Positions 18,963 to 29,506 of a stretch of DNA of 64,000 nucleotides are shown here, piece by piece. Position 1 is the first letter of the stretch. Every line of letters starts with the position of its first letter. A program made the translations under genes and the position numbers. This DNA is from Amycolatopsis anabasis (lineage in GTDB: Bacteria; Actinomycetota; Actinomycetes; Mycobacteriales; Pseudonocardiaceae). Below the pieces are notes generated by a model, which was given only the letters and a program-made list of their open reading frames with translations, searched no databases and was not told the DNA's origin. The stretch spans positions 245,438 through 309,437 of the forward strand of contig NZ_VTHK01000005.1 in the NCBI RefSeq assembly GCF_009765355.1, read 5' to 3'.

Positions 18963-20037
18963 GGAGAAGGATGCGTACCTCCCTGTGCGACACGTTCGGC
19001 ATCGAGTACCCGATCATCGGGTTCACCCCGTCCGAACACGTGGCGGCGGCGATCAGCAAGGCGGGCGGGCTCGGCGTGCTGGGCTGCGTGCGGTTCAACG
19101 ACGCCGCCGAGCTGGACGCGGTCCTCGACTGGATGGACGCGAACACCGGCGGGAAACCGTACGGTGTGGACATCGTGATGCCCTCGAAGATCCCGACCGA
19201 GGGCACGTCGATGGACCTGAACAAGCTGATCCCCGAGGAGCACCGCGCGTTCGTGGACCGCACGCTCAAGCAGCTCGGCGTGCCGGAACTGCCGGACGAC
19301 ACCGACGAGCGGGCCGGGGTGCTCGGCTGGCTGCACTCGGTCGCCCGCTCGCACGTGGAGGTGGCGCTCAAGCACCCGATCAAGCTCATCGCGAACGCGC
19401 TCGGCTCGCCGCCGGTCGACGTGATCGAGCAGGTGCACGCGAAGGGCGTCCCGGTCGCCGCGCTGGCGGGCAAGGCCGAGCACGCGGTGCGGCATGTCGA
19501 CAACGGGGTGGATTTCGTTGTCGCGCAAGGATATGAGGCGGGCGGGCACACCGGCGAGATCGCGTCGATGGTGCTGCTGCCGGAAATCGTGGACGCGGTG
19601 GGGGACCGGGCGCCGGTGCTCGCCGCGGGCGGGATCGGCTCGGGCCGCCAGGTCGCGGCGGCGCTCGCGCTCGGCGCCTCCGGGGCCTGGATGGGTTCGA
19701 TGTGGCTCGCCACCGAGGAGTACCTGCAGACCATGGCGGATTCGCAGGCCATGCAGCAGGCGCTGGTGGCGGCGAGCTCGTCGGACACCGTCCGCACGCG
19801 GATCTACACCGGCAAACCCGCCCGGCTGCTGAAGACGCGCTGGACCGAGGCGTGGTCCGCCCCCGACGCCCCCGAGCCGCTGCCGATGCCGCTGCAGAAC
19901 CTGCTGGTTTCCCAGGCGCACAACCGGATCCACGCCGCGCACGACCCCTCGGTGGTCTCCATGCCGGTGGGCCAGATCGTCGGCCGGATGGACCGCGTGC
20001 GCCCGGTCGCCGAGGTGATCGGGGAACTGGTCACCGG

Positions 20038-21305
<1,268 letters not shown>

Positions 21306-21309
<4 letters not shown>

Positions 21310-21686
21310 CGAGTCGCCTCGAACAGCTCGATCGGATTGCCGGAGGGGTCTTCGAGGAGAATCTGCTTGCCGCCGCGGCCCTCGACGATCTCGTTGCGGA
21401 ACCGGGCACCGGCGGCGCGCAGCCCGTCGACCGTGCTCTCCAGGTCCTCGACGTGCACCTGGATGCGATTCCAGCCGCCCGGTTCCGGTTTCCGGCCGTC
21501 GGGCATCGGCTGCGCCGCACCGCCGGGCCCCTCGGTGGCGCTGAGCAGGAGCCGTAGCGCGCCCAGCGACAGGGTGGCGAAGCCGGGCGCCGGATGGGCG
21601 ACCACTTCGAACCCGAGATGCGTGGTGTAGAAGGAAATCGCCGCGTCAACATCGGTCACGAGGTAACGCACGCTGACCGTACTCAT
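21306..21686 (-). CDS. VOC/glyoxalase-fold protein
   Basis: A 126-residue single-domain vicinal-oxygen-chelate protein. It has the two-half pattern of the family: RYLVTDVDAAISFYTTHLGF at the start and NRIQVHVEDLESTVDGLRAAG in the second half, ending DPSGNPIELFEA with the metal-ligand glutamate. Possible roles include glyoxalase, dioxygenase or resistance protein; none is favoured. It is coupled to the downstream permease by a GTGA overlap and diverges from the phosphonate regulator gene. Confidence 0.8.
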
Positions 21687-21756
21687 GGGTCCACCTCTCG
21701 GGATGGGGGATATGCGCGAGCAAAGCCTAGGCGCATTCGCTCTAAGCTCGCTTCCC

Positions 21757-22533
21757 GTGCAGGCTCAGTCCCAGCAGCCGGTTCACCCCGCGGAGGGCCC
21801 GGTGCGCGACGGCATCCCCGAGCACGGCCGGATTCCGCGGTACTACGCGGTGAAGGTGCAGGTGCTCGACCTGATCGCCGAACTCGGGGAGGGCGCCGCC
21901 CTGCCCACCGAACGCGAACTGTGCGACCGGTTCGACGTGTCCCGGGCGACGGTCCGGCAGGCGGTGTCCGAACTGGTGCTCGAGGGGCGGCTGCGGCGCA
22001 GGCAGGGGAGCGGGACGTTCGTCGCGGGCCCGAAGCTCGTCCAGCCGCTGGCCCTGGTCAGCTACACCGAGGGGTTGCGGCAGCAGGGCATCGAGCCGGG
22101 GCGGACGCTGATCACCCTGGAACACCGGCCCGCCGATCCCGGCCTCGCCGCCGAGTTGCGGATCGAGCCCGGGGACCCGGTGGTGCACATCGAACGCGTC
22201 CTGCGCGCCGACGCCGAACGCGTCGGGCTGGAGTCGACCTATCTGGCCGCCGCCCGGTTCCCGACCCTGCTCGAGGTCTTCGATCCGGCGGGTTCGCTCT
22301 ACGCGTGCCTGCGGGACCAGCTCGGCGTGGTGTTCGCGGGCGCGGAGGAGCGGGTGGAGACCGTCCTGGCCACGCCGCGGGAGGCGCTGCTGATCGGCAC
22401 GAACCCGGCGTTGCCGATGCTGCTCATGCACCGGGTGTCCTGGGGTCCCGACGGCGTCCCGTTCGAACGCGTGCGTTCCCTCTTCCGCGGTGACCGCCTC
22501 TCCTTCACCACCCGCCTCACCCCCACCTCCTGA
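21757..22533 (+). CDS. GntR/HutC-family regulator of phosphonate utilisation
   Basis: A 258-residue regulator: an N-terminal winged helix (TERELCDRFDVSRATVRQAVSELVLEGRLRRRQGSGTFVA) joined to a C-terminal UTRA ligand domain (SYTEGLRQQGIEPG ... PVVHIERVLRADAE). Genes of this type sit beside 2-aminoethylphosphonate operons and sense a phosphonate. The start is uncertain: the GTG at 21757 follows a TAAGCT hexamer at 21743-21748, suggesting a leaderless transcript, but in-frame ATGs exist up to 21685. It precedes the phosphonate genes in the same direction, separated by 223 bases that include a repeat. Confidence 0.8.
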   Translation: MQAQSQQPVHPAEGPVRDGIPEHGRIPRYYAVKVQVLDLIAELGEGAALPTERELCDRFDVSRATVRQAVSELVLEGRLRRRQGSGTFVAGPKLVQPLALVSYTEGLRQQGIEPGRTLITLEHRPADPGLAAELRIEPGDPVVHIERVLRADAERVGLESTYLAAARFPTLLEVFDPAGSLYACLRDQLGVVFAGAEERVETVLATPREALLIGTNPALPMLLMHRVSWGPDGVPFERVRSLFRGDRLSFTTRLTPTS

Positions 22534-22545
22534 CCCTCGCTCATC

Positions 22546-22640
22546 ACAACGCCCCCAATGCGGCATTGGCGTCGTTCAACGTCCCGAACGCCACATTGGG
22601 AACCTCCAGCGCCTCCAACGCCGCCTTCGGGGCTTCGGTT
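22546..22640. repeat. AATGCGGCATT-family dispersed repeat
   Basis: About 95 bases carry CCCCAATGCGGCATTGG at 22553-22569 and degenerate relatives (CCACATTGGGAACCTCC, CTCCAACGCCGCCTTCGG) of the units at 16361-16440 and 29507-29594. It sits between the regulator and the first phosphonate gene. Confidence 0.75.
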
Positions 22641-22756
22641 ACCCGGCCGGTAGGTCACGAATGGGTAACTCATCTGGTCCAATATTCGGGGGTGGTTTAC
22701 CTGGGGTTGGGGGACGGGACATCGAGTGTTCGCCGCGGCGGGCGAGGGTCTGCGCC

Positions 22757-23875
22757 GTGCGAATTCTCATCGTGGGCGGTGGCGTGCTCGGCACCATGCA
22801 CGCCTGGCAGGCCGTGGAACGCGGCCACGAAGTGGTGCACCTGGAACGGGAACCGGAAGCCCGCGGCGCCTCGGTCCGCAACTTCGGCCTGGTCTGGGTC
22901 GGCGGCCGGGCGAGCGGTCCGGAACTGGCCACGGCGCTGCGGGCGCGCAAGCTCTGGGCGGACCTCGGGGCACGCGTGCCGGGCCTCGGGTTCCGGGCCA
23001 ACGGTTCGCTCACCGTGCTGCGCACCGAGGCCGAACGGGCCGTCGCCCGCGAAGTCGTCGCGCGTGCCGAAGCCGCCGAGCGCGGTTTCAAACTCCTCGA
23101 CGCGACCGAGACCCGCGAGCTGAACCCGGCCCTGCGCGGCGACTGCCTCGGCGCGCTCTGGTGCGACCGCGACGGGGCGGTCGAACCCCGGACGGCCCAG
23201 CCCGCGCTCCGGGCGGCACTGGCCGGGGCGGGCCGGTACACCTGGCTGCCGGGCCGGGAAGTGCGGGACCTCACCGAGCACGGCGTGCGCGACGACCGCG
23301 GCGAACGCCACGACGGCGACCTGGTGCTGCTGTGCACCGGCGCCTGGCTCGGCGGGCTGGTCCGCGAAGCCGCCGGGGAGGTTCCGGTGCGCCGGGTGCG
23401 GCTGCAGATGGCGCAGACCGAACCGCTCGGCGAAACGCTCACCACCTCGGTGGCCGACGCGGACAGCTTCCGCTACTACCCGGCCTATCGTGGGTCCGCT
23501 TTGGACAGTCTGAACGGGACGCAGCCGCAACCGGAGGTGGCCCGCGAGCACGCGATGCAACTGCTGATGGTGCAACGCCTCGACGGCGGTCTGACCATCG
23601 GCGACACGCACGCCTGCGAGGAACCGTTCCCCTTCGACGTCACCGAGGAACCGTACGAGCACCTGCGGGCGGTGGCGAGCGGGCTGCTGGGGCGGCCGTT
23701 GCCGCGCATCGTGCGCCGCTGGGCGGGTGTGTACGCGCAGGCGACCGATCCCGCGCGGATCGTGCACCGCGCCCGGATCGCCGAAAACGCGTTCCTGATC
23801 ACCGGGCCCGGCGGGCGCGGGATGACGTGCTCCCCGGCGATCGCCGAGGACACCGCCAAGGAGGTTGGACTATGA
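22757..23875 (+). CDS. FAD-dependent amine oxidoreductase of the phosphonate-linked TIGR03364 type
   Basis: A 372-residue DadA/glycine-oxidase-fold flavoprotein with the N-terminal dinucleotide motif VGGGVLGTMHAWQ, EREPEARGAS for FAD contact, and a C-terminal GPGGRGMTCSPAIAED. Members of this group lie beside aminoethylphosphonate genes and are thought, or in some cases shown, to oxidise 2-aminoethylphosphonate or its N-methyl derivatives to phosphonoacetaldehyde. That would replace the PhnW transaminase, which is absent here. The next gene overlaps by four bases (ATGA) and encodes a hydrolase suited to the product. GTG start at 22757 after GAGGG. Confidence 0.82.
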   Translation: MRILIVGGGVLGTMHAWQAVERGHEVVHLEREPEARGASVRNFGLVWVGGRASGPELATALRARKLWADLGARVPGLGFRANGSLTVLRTEAERAVAREVVARAEAAERGFKLLDATETRELNPALRGDCLGALWCDRDGAVEPRTAQPALRAALAGAGRYTWLPGREVRDLTEHGVRDDRGERHDGDLVLLCTGAWLGGLVREAAGEVPVRRVRLQMAQTEPLGETLTTSVADADSFRYYPAYRGSALDSLNGTQPQPEVAREHAMQLLMVQRLDGGLTIGDTHACEEPFPFDVTEEPYEHLRAVASGLLGRPLPRIVRRWAGVYAQATDPARIVHRARIAENAFLITGPGGRGMTCSPAIAEDTAKEVGL

Positions 23876-24543
23876 ACATCGAACTCGTCGCGCTCGACAT
23901 GGCGGGCACCACGGTCGCCGACGACGGCCTGGTGGAAAGCGCGTTCACCGCGGCCATCGGTGCCGCCGGAGTGTCCGAAGAGGACTCGCGCTTCCCGGAG
24001 ATGCTGAGTTATGTCCGGGAAACCATGGGCCAGTCCAAGATAGTGGTGTTCCGCGCGCTGCTGAACGGGGACGAGGACCTCGCCCAGCGGGCCAACGCCG
24101 AGTTCCAGCGCGCGTACGAGGAGCTGATCGAGAACGGGCACTGCGCGCCGATTCCCGGTACCGAGCCGACGATCCGGAAGCTCCGCGCGGCCGGGGTGCG
24201 GGTCGCGCTCACCACCGGATTCGCGCCCCGCACCCAGGACGCGATCCTCACCGCACTCGGCTGGCACGACCTCGCCGATTTCGTCCTGGCTCCGGGCGCC
24301 GAGGTCCGCGGCCGCCCGTTCCCCGACCTCGTGCTCACCGCGGCCCTGCGGGTCGGGGTCAGCGACGTGCGGGCGATCGCGGTCGCCGGGGACACCCCCG
24401 CCGACATCCGCACCGGCCTCGCCGCGGGCGTCTCGGTGGCCGCCGGTGTCCTCACCGGGGCGGGCACCCGCGAGCAGCTCGCCGAAGCGGGCGCCACCCA
24501 CGTTCTGGATTCCGTCGCCGACCTCCCCGAAATCCTGGCCTGA
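23872..24543 (+). CDS. Phosphonatase-like HAD hydrolase (phosphonoacetaldehyde hydrolase-like)
   Basis: A 223-residue haloacid-dehalogenase hydrolase. The nucleophile motif DMAGTT (Asp9, Ala11) has the Ala characteristic of PhnX rather than the second Asp of ordinary HAD phosphatases. MGQSK places Lys56 where PhnX uses a lysine to form a Schiff base with phosphonoacetaldehyde. HAD motifs II (TTGFAPRT) and IV (AGDTPADI) are present. It is shorter than PhnX (about 265). With the upstream oxidoreductase it could cleave 2-aminoethylphosphonate to acetaldehyde and phosphate. Confidence 0.8.
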   Translation: MNIELVALDMAGTTVADDGLVESAFTAAIGAAGVSEEDSRFPEMLSYVRETMGQSKIVVFRALLNGDEDLAQRANAEFQRAYEELIENGHCAPIPGTEPTIRKLRAAGVRVALTTGFAPRTQDAILTALGWHDLADFVLAPGAEVRGRPFPDLVLTAALRVGVSDVRAIAVAGDTPADIRTGLAAGVSVAAGVLTGAGTREQLAEAGATHVLDSVADLPEILA

Positions 24544-24555
24544 GGAGCGAAAAGC

Positions 24556-25584
24556 ATGAAGAACAAGGCAATCGCCGCGGTGGCCGCGGCGCTGCTGGCG
24601 GTGCTCACCGGTTGCGGTGGCACGGCGGGCGGCGGCTCCGGCGGCAGGACCGTCACGGTGTACACAGTGGACGGCCTGGAAGACTGGTACGCCAAGCGAT
24701 TCGAGGAGTTCAAGGCGAAGACCGGGATCACCGTGCAGGCGGTGACCGCGGGTTCGGGCGAGGTCGCCTCCCGGGTGGAGAAGGAGAAGGCCAACCCGCA
24801 GGCCGACGTGCTGGTCACGCTGCCGCCGTTCATCCAGCGCGTCGCGTCGCAGGGCTTGCTCACCTCGGCCGCGGTCGCGGGCGCCGAGCAGGTCCCGGCC
24901 GGGCAGCGCGACGCGCAGGGCCGGTACGTCGCGATGATCAACAACTACCTGAGCTTCATCTACAACCCGCGGCACGCCAACCCCGCGCCGAAGACCTGGG
25001 ACGACCTGCTCGACGGCCGGTTCAAGGGCAAGATCCAGTACTCCACCCCCGGTGAGGCGGGCGACGGCACCGCCGTGCTGCTGCAGCTGCAGCACGTGCT
25101 CGGCGAGCAGGGCGCCCTGGACTACCTGGCCAAACTCGAGGCCAACAACGTCGGCCCGTCCTCGTCGACCGGCAAGCTGCAGCCGAAGGTCGCCAAGGGC
25201 GAGATCCTGGTGGCCAACGGCGACGTGCAGATGAACCTCGCCGAGATCGACAAGAGCGGCGGGTTCGAGGTGTTCTTCCCGGCGGACGCGGCGGGCAAGC
25301 GGTCCACCTTCGCGCTTCCGTACTACGCGGGCCTGGTTACCGGCGGCCCGCACGCGGACCACGGCAAGCAACTGCTGGAGTTCCTGCTCTCGCCCGAGGT
25401 GCAGGCCAAGGCCCTGGAGGCCTACGGCACTCCCGCCCGCGCCGACGTCACCCCGGCCGGGCCGCAGGCGGACAAGGTCAGGGCCGCCCTGGCGGGGGTG
25501 GACATCTGGCAGCCGGACTGGAACGCGGTGCTCGGCAAGCTGGACGCCGATCTGGCCGCGTACAAGAAAGCCGTGGGCCGATGA
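24556..25584 (+). CDS. phnS: 2-aminoethylphosphonate ABC transporter, substrate-binding lipoprotein PhnS-like
   Basis: A 342-residue extracellular binding protein of the iron/polyamine/AEP class. A lipobox (VLTGC, Cys20) follows a short signal peptide. VTVYTVDGLEDWY begins the mature fold, and YVAMINNYLSFIYNP and TTWDDLL-like (KTWDDLLDG) segments are typical of the family. The substrate is inferred from the operon. The ATG at 24556 follows GAGGAG, 12 bases after the hydrolase stop; its stop overlaps the ATPase gene by four bases. Confidence 0.82.
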   Translation: MKNKAIAAVAAALLAVLTGCGGTAGGGSGGRTVTVYTVDGLEDWYAKRFEEFKAKTGITVQAVTAGSGEVASRVEKEKANPQADVLVTLPPFIQRVASQGLLTSAAVAGAEQVPAGQRDAQGRYVAMINNYLSFIYNPRHANPAPKTWDDLLDGRFKGKIQYSTPGEAGDGTAVLLQLQHVLGEQGALDYLAKLEANNVGPSSSTGKLQPKVAKGEILVANGDVQMNLAEIDKSGGFEVFFPADAAGKRSTFALPYYAGLVTGGPHADHGKQLLEFLLSPEVQAKALEAYGTPARADVTPAGPQADKVRAALAGVDIWQPDWNAVLGKLDADLAAYKKAVGR

Positions 25585-26651
25585 CGGCGGCGGTCGAACT
25601 GCGGGACGTATCGGTCCACTTCGGACAGACTTGCGCCCTGTCCCGCTTGGATCTCGCGGTGGAGCGCGGGGAGACCCTGGCCCTGCTCGGGCCGTCCGGA
25701 TCGGGCAAGTCCACCGCGCTCAAGGCGCTGGCCGGATTCGTCCGGCCCAGTTCCGGCCGGGTGTTCCTGGACGGGCAGGACGTCACCGAGCTGCCGCCGC
25801 ACCGCCGGGGACTCGGCGTGGTCGTGCAGAGCTACGCGCTGTTCCCGCACCTGCGGGTCGCCGACAACGTGGCCTTCGGCCTGCGGGCGCGCAAACTCCC
25901 GCGCGCCGAGGTCGACCGGCGGGTCGGCGAGGTGCTCGAGCTGGTCGGCATGGCCGCGTACCGGCGGCGGTTCCCGCGTGAGCTCTCCGGCGGCCAGCAG
26001 CAGCGCGTGGCGATCGCCCGCGCGCTGGCCATCCGCCCGCGCGTGCTGCTGCTCGACGAACCGCTTTCGGCACTGGACGCCGCGCTGCGCGAGGACATGG
26101 TGGCCGAACTGCTCCGGCTGCGCGCCGAACTCCCCGACACCACGCTGATCTACGTCACCCACGATCAGGGCGAGGCACTCGCGCTGGCCGACCGGATCGC
26201 CGTGATGCGGGACGCGCGGCTGGTCGAGGTCGGGGCGTGCGATCGGCTTTACCACAGACCGGCCACCGAGTTCACCGCGAGCTTCCTGGGCGCCGCCAAC
26301 CTGGTTCCGGTCGAACTGCTGCGGATCGAGGGCGGGAACGTGGTGACCGTGCGCCTCGGCGGGCGGGAGCTGTCGGCCGAACCGACGTCCGCGGTCACCA
26401 CCGGGCAGCGGGTGGCGCTCGGCGTGCGGCCGCACCGGATCGGCGTGCACGCGAGCGCCGTCGACGGGCTTCCCGCCCGGTTGCGGGCGGTGCAGTGGCG
26501 GGGCAGCGGCTTCCGGCTGGACCTCGATCTCGATCTCGATCCGGTGTGCGCCCTGCGGGCCGAAGTGTCCACAGTGGATGGGCTGCCCGGGGTCGGGGAG
26601 CGCGTCGGAGTGTCCATTCCGGACGGTTGCCCGCTGGTGGCGCTCGGATGA
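25581..26651 (+). CDS. phnT: 2-aminoethylphosphonate ABC transporter, ATP-binding protein PhnT-like
   Basis: A 356-residue ATPase of the spermidine/AEP importer type. Walker A GPSGSGKST, signature LSGGQQQR, Walker B LLLDEPLSALD and the switch histidine in YVTHDQGEA are all present. A C-terminal TOBE domain begins near residue 240. It is coupled by ATGA overlaps to the binding-protein gene before it and the permease gene after it, so the transporter is made as one translational unit. Confidence 0.85.
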   Translation: MTAAVELRDVSVHFGQTCALSRLDLAVERGETLALLGPSGSGKSTALKALAGFVRPSSGRVFLDGQDVTELPPHRRGLGVVVQSYALFPHLRVADNVAFGLRARKLPRAEVDRRVGEVLELVGMAAYRRRFPRELSGGQQQRVAIARALAIRPRVLLLDEPLSALDAALREDMVAELLRLRAELPDTTLIYVTHDQGEALALADRIAVMRDARLVEVGACDRLYHRPATEFTASFLGAANLVPVELLRIEGGNVVTVRLGGRELSAEPTSAVTTGQRVALGVRPHRIGVHASAVDGLPARLRAVQWRGSGFRLDLDLDLDPVCALRAEVSTVDGLPGVGERVGVSIPDGCPLVALG

Positions 26652-27502
26652 CCGCGGTGGCGCTGCGCGCACCGGCCTCGGCTCCGGGGCGTCGACGGGC
26701 ACCGCGGTGGCCGTGGCTGGTGCCCCCGGTGATCGTGCTGGCCGGGTTCTTCTGCTACCCGCTGGCCCTGGTGGTCCGCCAGTCGCTGATCTCCGAGGAC
26801 CACGAGATCGGCCTGGACGTCTGGGCGGAGGTGGTGACCTCCGGGGAGTTCCTGGACGCCCTCTGGCGGACGGTCACCGTCGCGCTCGGCGCGACCGCCG
26901 GCTGCACGCTGCTCGGCACGTTCTTCGCGCTGGTCGTCGCGTTCGTGCCGTTTCCCGGTGCGCGGGTGCTGTCCCGGCTGGTCGACACCGTGCTGGCGTT
27001 CCCGTCGTTCCTCATCGCGCTGGCGTTCACCTTCCTCTACGGCGGCATGGGCGTGCTCAACGCGCTGCTGGGCGCGGGCGGGGACGGTGGTTTCCTGAAT
27101 TCGCAGTGGGGTCTGCTGCTCGCCGAGATCACCTTCTACACGCCATTTGTCATGCGGCCCGCGATCGCGGCGTTCGGCCAGGTCTCCTCGGCGCAGCTCG
27201 AGGTGGCGGCGAGCCTGGGCGCGCGGCCGTGGCGCGTGTTGCGGCAGATCGTGCTGCCCGAAGCGCTGCCCGCGCTCGCCGCGGGCGCCTGCCTGACCAT
27301 GCTGCTCGCGATGAACGAGTTCGGCATCGTGCTGTTCATCGGCGCCAAGGACGTGATCACGTTGCCGGTTCTGGTGTTCACCAAGGGAATCGTCACGTTC
27401 GACTATCCCGACGCGTGCGTGGTCGCGGTGGTCAACGTGCTGCTCTCGCTGCTGCTGTACGGCGCGTACCGGTGGGCCGTGTCGCGAGGAAGGAAGGCCT
27501 GA
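26648..27502 (+). CDS. phnU: 2-aminoethylphosphonate ABC transporter permease PhnU-like
   Basis: A 284-residue permease with six hydrophobic segments and the binding-protein-dependent EAA loop (EVAASLGARPWRVLRQIVLPEALP). The ATG at 26648 overlaps the ATPase stop. It pairs with the next permease to form the membrane channel. Confidence 0.85.
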   Translation: MTAVALRAPASAPGRRRAPRWPWLVPPVIVLAGFFCYPLALVVRQSLISEDHEIGLDVWAEVVTSGEFLDALWRTVTVALGATAGCTLLGTFFALVVAFVPFPGARVLSRLVDTVLAFPSFLIALAFTFLYGGMGVLNALLGAGGDGGFLNSQWGLLLAEITFYTPFVMRPAIAAFGQVSSAQLEVAASLGARPWRVLRQIVLPEALPALAAGACLTMLLAMNEFGIVLFIGAKDVITLPVLVFTKGIVTFDYPDACVVAVVNVLLSLLLYGAYRWAVSRGRKA

Positions 27503-28299
27503 TGCTGCTGTGGACCCGGCGCAGCCGCGTGCTGCTGTGGCTGGTGTTCGGCGTGCTGTTCACCGCGATCGTCCTCGCGCCGCTGGTGATGATCGTGCTC
27601 GCCTCGGCCGCCACGGCGTGGACGGGTGTGCTGCCGAACGCGCTCACCGGCGCGAACTTCGCGCAGGCGCTGTCCGGCGAGACGTTCGCGAGCCTGTCGG
27701 TGAGCGTGCAGACCGGGCTGATCGCGTCGGCGGGTTCGGTGCTCGTCGGCACCTGGGCGGCACTGGCCGCCGAATCCGCGCCGCCGCGGGTGCGCCGGGT
27801 GGTCGACGCGGCTTTCCACCTGCCGATCGCGGTGCCCTCGGTGGTGCTGGGGCTGGCGTTGCTGGTCGCGTTCAGCCAGCCGCCGGTGCTGCTCAACGGT
27901 ACCCGGTGGATCGTGCTGATCGGGCATCTGATGATCGTGCTGCCGTTCACCTACAGCACGGTGTCCGCGGCGCTGGCCCGGACCGATCCGCAGCTCGCGC
28001 AGGCTGCGGCCAGCCTCGGCGCGAGCCCGGCCCGGGTGCTGCTGCGGGTGCGGTTGCCGGTGCTGCTGCCGTCGATGTCGGCTTCGGCGAGCCTCGCGCT
28101 GGCGATGTCGATGGGCGAGCTGGGCGCCACGATGATGCTGTACCCGCCGGACTGGCAGACGCTCCCGGCGAGCATCTACAACCTCACCGCCCGGGGGCAG
28201 GTTTTCCTCGCCTCGGCGAGCACGGTGTTGCTGCTGGTCGTGACGCTGGCCGGGGTGGTGGTGATCGGCGTGGTGCGGGGCCGGGCCGCGGAGCGCTGA
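27502..28299 (+). CDS. phnV: 2-aminoethylphosphonate ABC transporter permease PhnV-like
   Basis: A 265-residue second permease with six membrane segments and its own EAA loop (LAQAAASLGASPARVLLRVRLPVLLP). Its ATG overlaps the previous stop by one base (TGATG). It is the last gene of the phosphonate operon; a lipoprotein gene follows 44 bases later. Confidence 0.85.
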   Translation: MLLWTRRSRVLLWLVFGVLFTAIVLAPLVMIVLASAATAWTGVLPNALTGANFAQALSGETFASLSVSVQTGLIASAGSVLVGTWAALAAESAPPRVRRVVDAAFHLPIAVPSVVLGLALLVAFSQPPVLLNGTRWIVLIGHLMIVLPFTYSTVSAALARTDPQLAQAAASLGASPARVLLRVRLPVLLPSMSASASLALAMSMGELGATMMLYPPDWQTLPASIYNLTARGQVFLASASTVLLLVVTLAGVVVIGVVRGRAAER

Positions 28300-28343
28300 G
28301 ATCCCGGTGCAACCCGGGTACGGGCTCGTTCCGTCCTCGGGGC

Positions 28344-28874
28344 ATGAGGTGGAAAACAACGCTCGTTGGCGCGGGACTCGTCCTGATCGCGGGGACGGCC
28401 TGTGCCAACCCAGCAGCCGACAGTCCGAAACCCGCCGCCGGGCAGCAGCCGGGCAACAGTGCTCCGGCGGCCCCGCCGAGCGAGGAACCCCAACCGGCGC
28501 CGCCGTTGCCCCGCGGGCCGGGGCACCCGGTGGACCCGGGCCGACCCGGACCGCCGCCCGCCGAGGGCCAGCAGCCGGTGCCGCCGGGCCAGCTCAACAC
28601 GTCCGCCCTGCCGGAAGGCTATCCGCACGAGGCGTCCGTCAGCTCCGATGGCAAGACCCTGCTGATCAAGGCGCAGGAGGGCGGCTGCGGCCGGGCGAGC
28701 GCCGAGCCCAAGGAGCAGAGCGGGCAGCAGGTCGTGGTCAACCTGGTCGAGACGACCGCGCAGACCAGCCAGATGTGCACCATGGACATCCGGTACCCGA
28801 CCGTTTCCGTGCAGCTGGGTGAGCCGCTCGGCGACCGCACGGTGGTGCTGCACAGCGAGCAGCGCAAGAAGTAG
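28344..28874 (+). CDS. Proline-rich secreted, possibly lipid-anchored protein
   Basis: A 176-residue exported protein. After a hydrophobic signal segment, Cys20 in AGTAC may be lipidated, though the residues before it fit the lipobox poorly. Residues 22-85 are almost entirely Pro, Gly, Ala, Gln and Glu and probably span the cell wall. Residues 90-176 form a small domain with two cysteines (EGGCGRA, SQMCTMD), probably disulfide-linked. Similar proline-linker proteins are common in Pseudonocardiaceae but uncharacterised. Confidence 0.7.
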   Translation: MRWKTTLVGAGLVLIAGTACANPAADSPKPAAGQQPGNSAPAAPPSEEPQPAPPLPRGPGHPVDPGRPGPPPAEGQQPVPPGQLNTSALPEGYPHEASVSSDGKTLLIKAQEGGCGRASAEPKEQSGQQVVVNLVETTAQTSQMCTMDIRYPTVSVQLGEPLGDRTVVLHSEQRKK

Positions 28875-28897
28875 GCCAGTTGCCCTACTCTTGGGTA

Positions 28898-29338
28898 ATG
28901 AGTAAACGGCAGGTCTCGGTGACCAGGACGATCAACACCACGCCGGACAAGATCTTCGAGCTGCTCGTCGACCCGGCGAAGCATCCCGAACTGGACGGAT
29001 CGGGCACGGTCAAGGCGGCCCGGCCCGGCGGGGTGGAGCGTCTCGAGCTGGGTTCGAAGTTCGGCATGGACATGAAGATGGGCGCGCCGTACAAGATCCA
29101 GAACACGGTCGTCGAGTTCGAGAAGGACCGCTTGATCGCGTGGCGGCACTTCAACGGTCACCGGTGGCGCTGGGAGCTCGAACCGGCCGACGGGGACCGG
29201 ACGGAGGTCACCGAGACGTTCGACTGGTCGACCGCCCGCATCCCGTTCCTGATCGACCTGAGCTTCTTCCCCCGGAAGAACAAGCAGGGGATCGAGAAGA
29301 CCCTGGACCGCCTGGCGGCCCGGTTCCCCGAGGCGTGA
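28898..29338 (+). CDS. SRPBCC (START-like) family protein
   Basis: A 146-residue hydrophobic-ligand-binding fold of the polyketide cyclase/dehydrase type. VTRTINTTPDKIFELLVDPAKHPELDGSG at the start and TEVTETFDWSTA in the last third are typical. The ligand is unknown. TACTCT at 28885-28890 lies eight bases before ATG 28898 and would give a leaderless transcript. It is followed by two strong hairpins. Confidence 0.8.
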   Translation: MSKRQVSVTRTINTTPDKIFELLVDPAKHPELDGSGTVKAARPGGVERLELGSKFGMDMKMGAPYKIQNTVVEFEKDRLIAWRHFNGHRWRWELEPADGDRTEVTETFDWSTARIPFLIDLSFFPRKNKQGIEKTLDRLAARFPEA

Positions 29339-29382
29339 CCGCACCCTCGCCGGTGGCCTGCCCCGCCACCGGCCGCGGAGAA

Positions 29383-29409
29383 CCGGCAGCAAGGGACCTC
29401 TGCTGCCGG
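29383..29409. repeat. Hairpin with AAGGGACCT loop
   Basis: CCGGCAGCA (29383-29391) pairs with TGCTGCCGG (29401-29409) around AGGGACCTC. It adjoins the larger terminator that follows and shares its AGGGACC motif. Confidence 0.7.
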
Positions 29410-29415
29410 AGAAAG

Positions 29416-29470
29416 ATAGCGAGGGACCTTTACTACGGTCTGCCGGTAGTAAAGGTCCCTCGCTATTTTT
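29416..29470. terminator. Strong intrinsic terminator of the AAGGGACCTTT repeat family
   Basis: Perfect 21-base arms (29416-29436 and 29446-29466, ATAGCGAGGGACC... with its complement) enclose a nine-base loop, followed by TTTTT. A related hairpin is at 51661-51711. It lies downstream of the SRPBCC gene. Confidence 0.85.
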
Positions 29471-29506
29471 CGCCCCGATGATCATGAGCGGGACGAGACC
29501 TGTGAG

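Noticed and set aside
22660..22700. Possible GntR operator around CTGGTCCAATATTC
   Set aside because: It has no clear symmetry, and HutC sites vary too much to call one from a single half.
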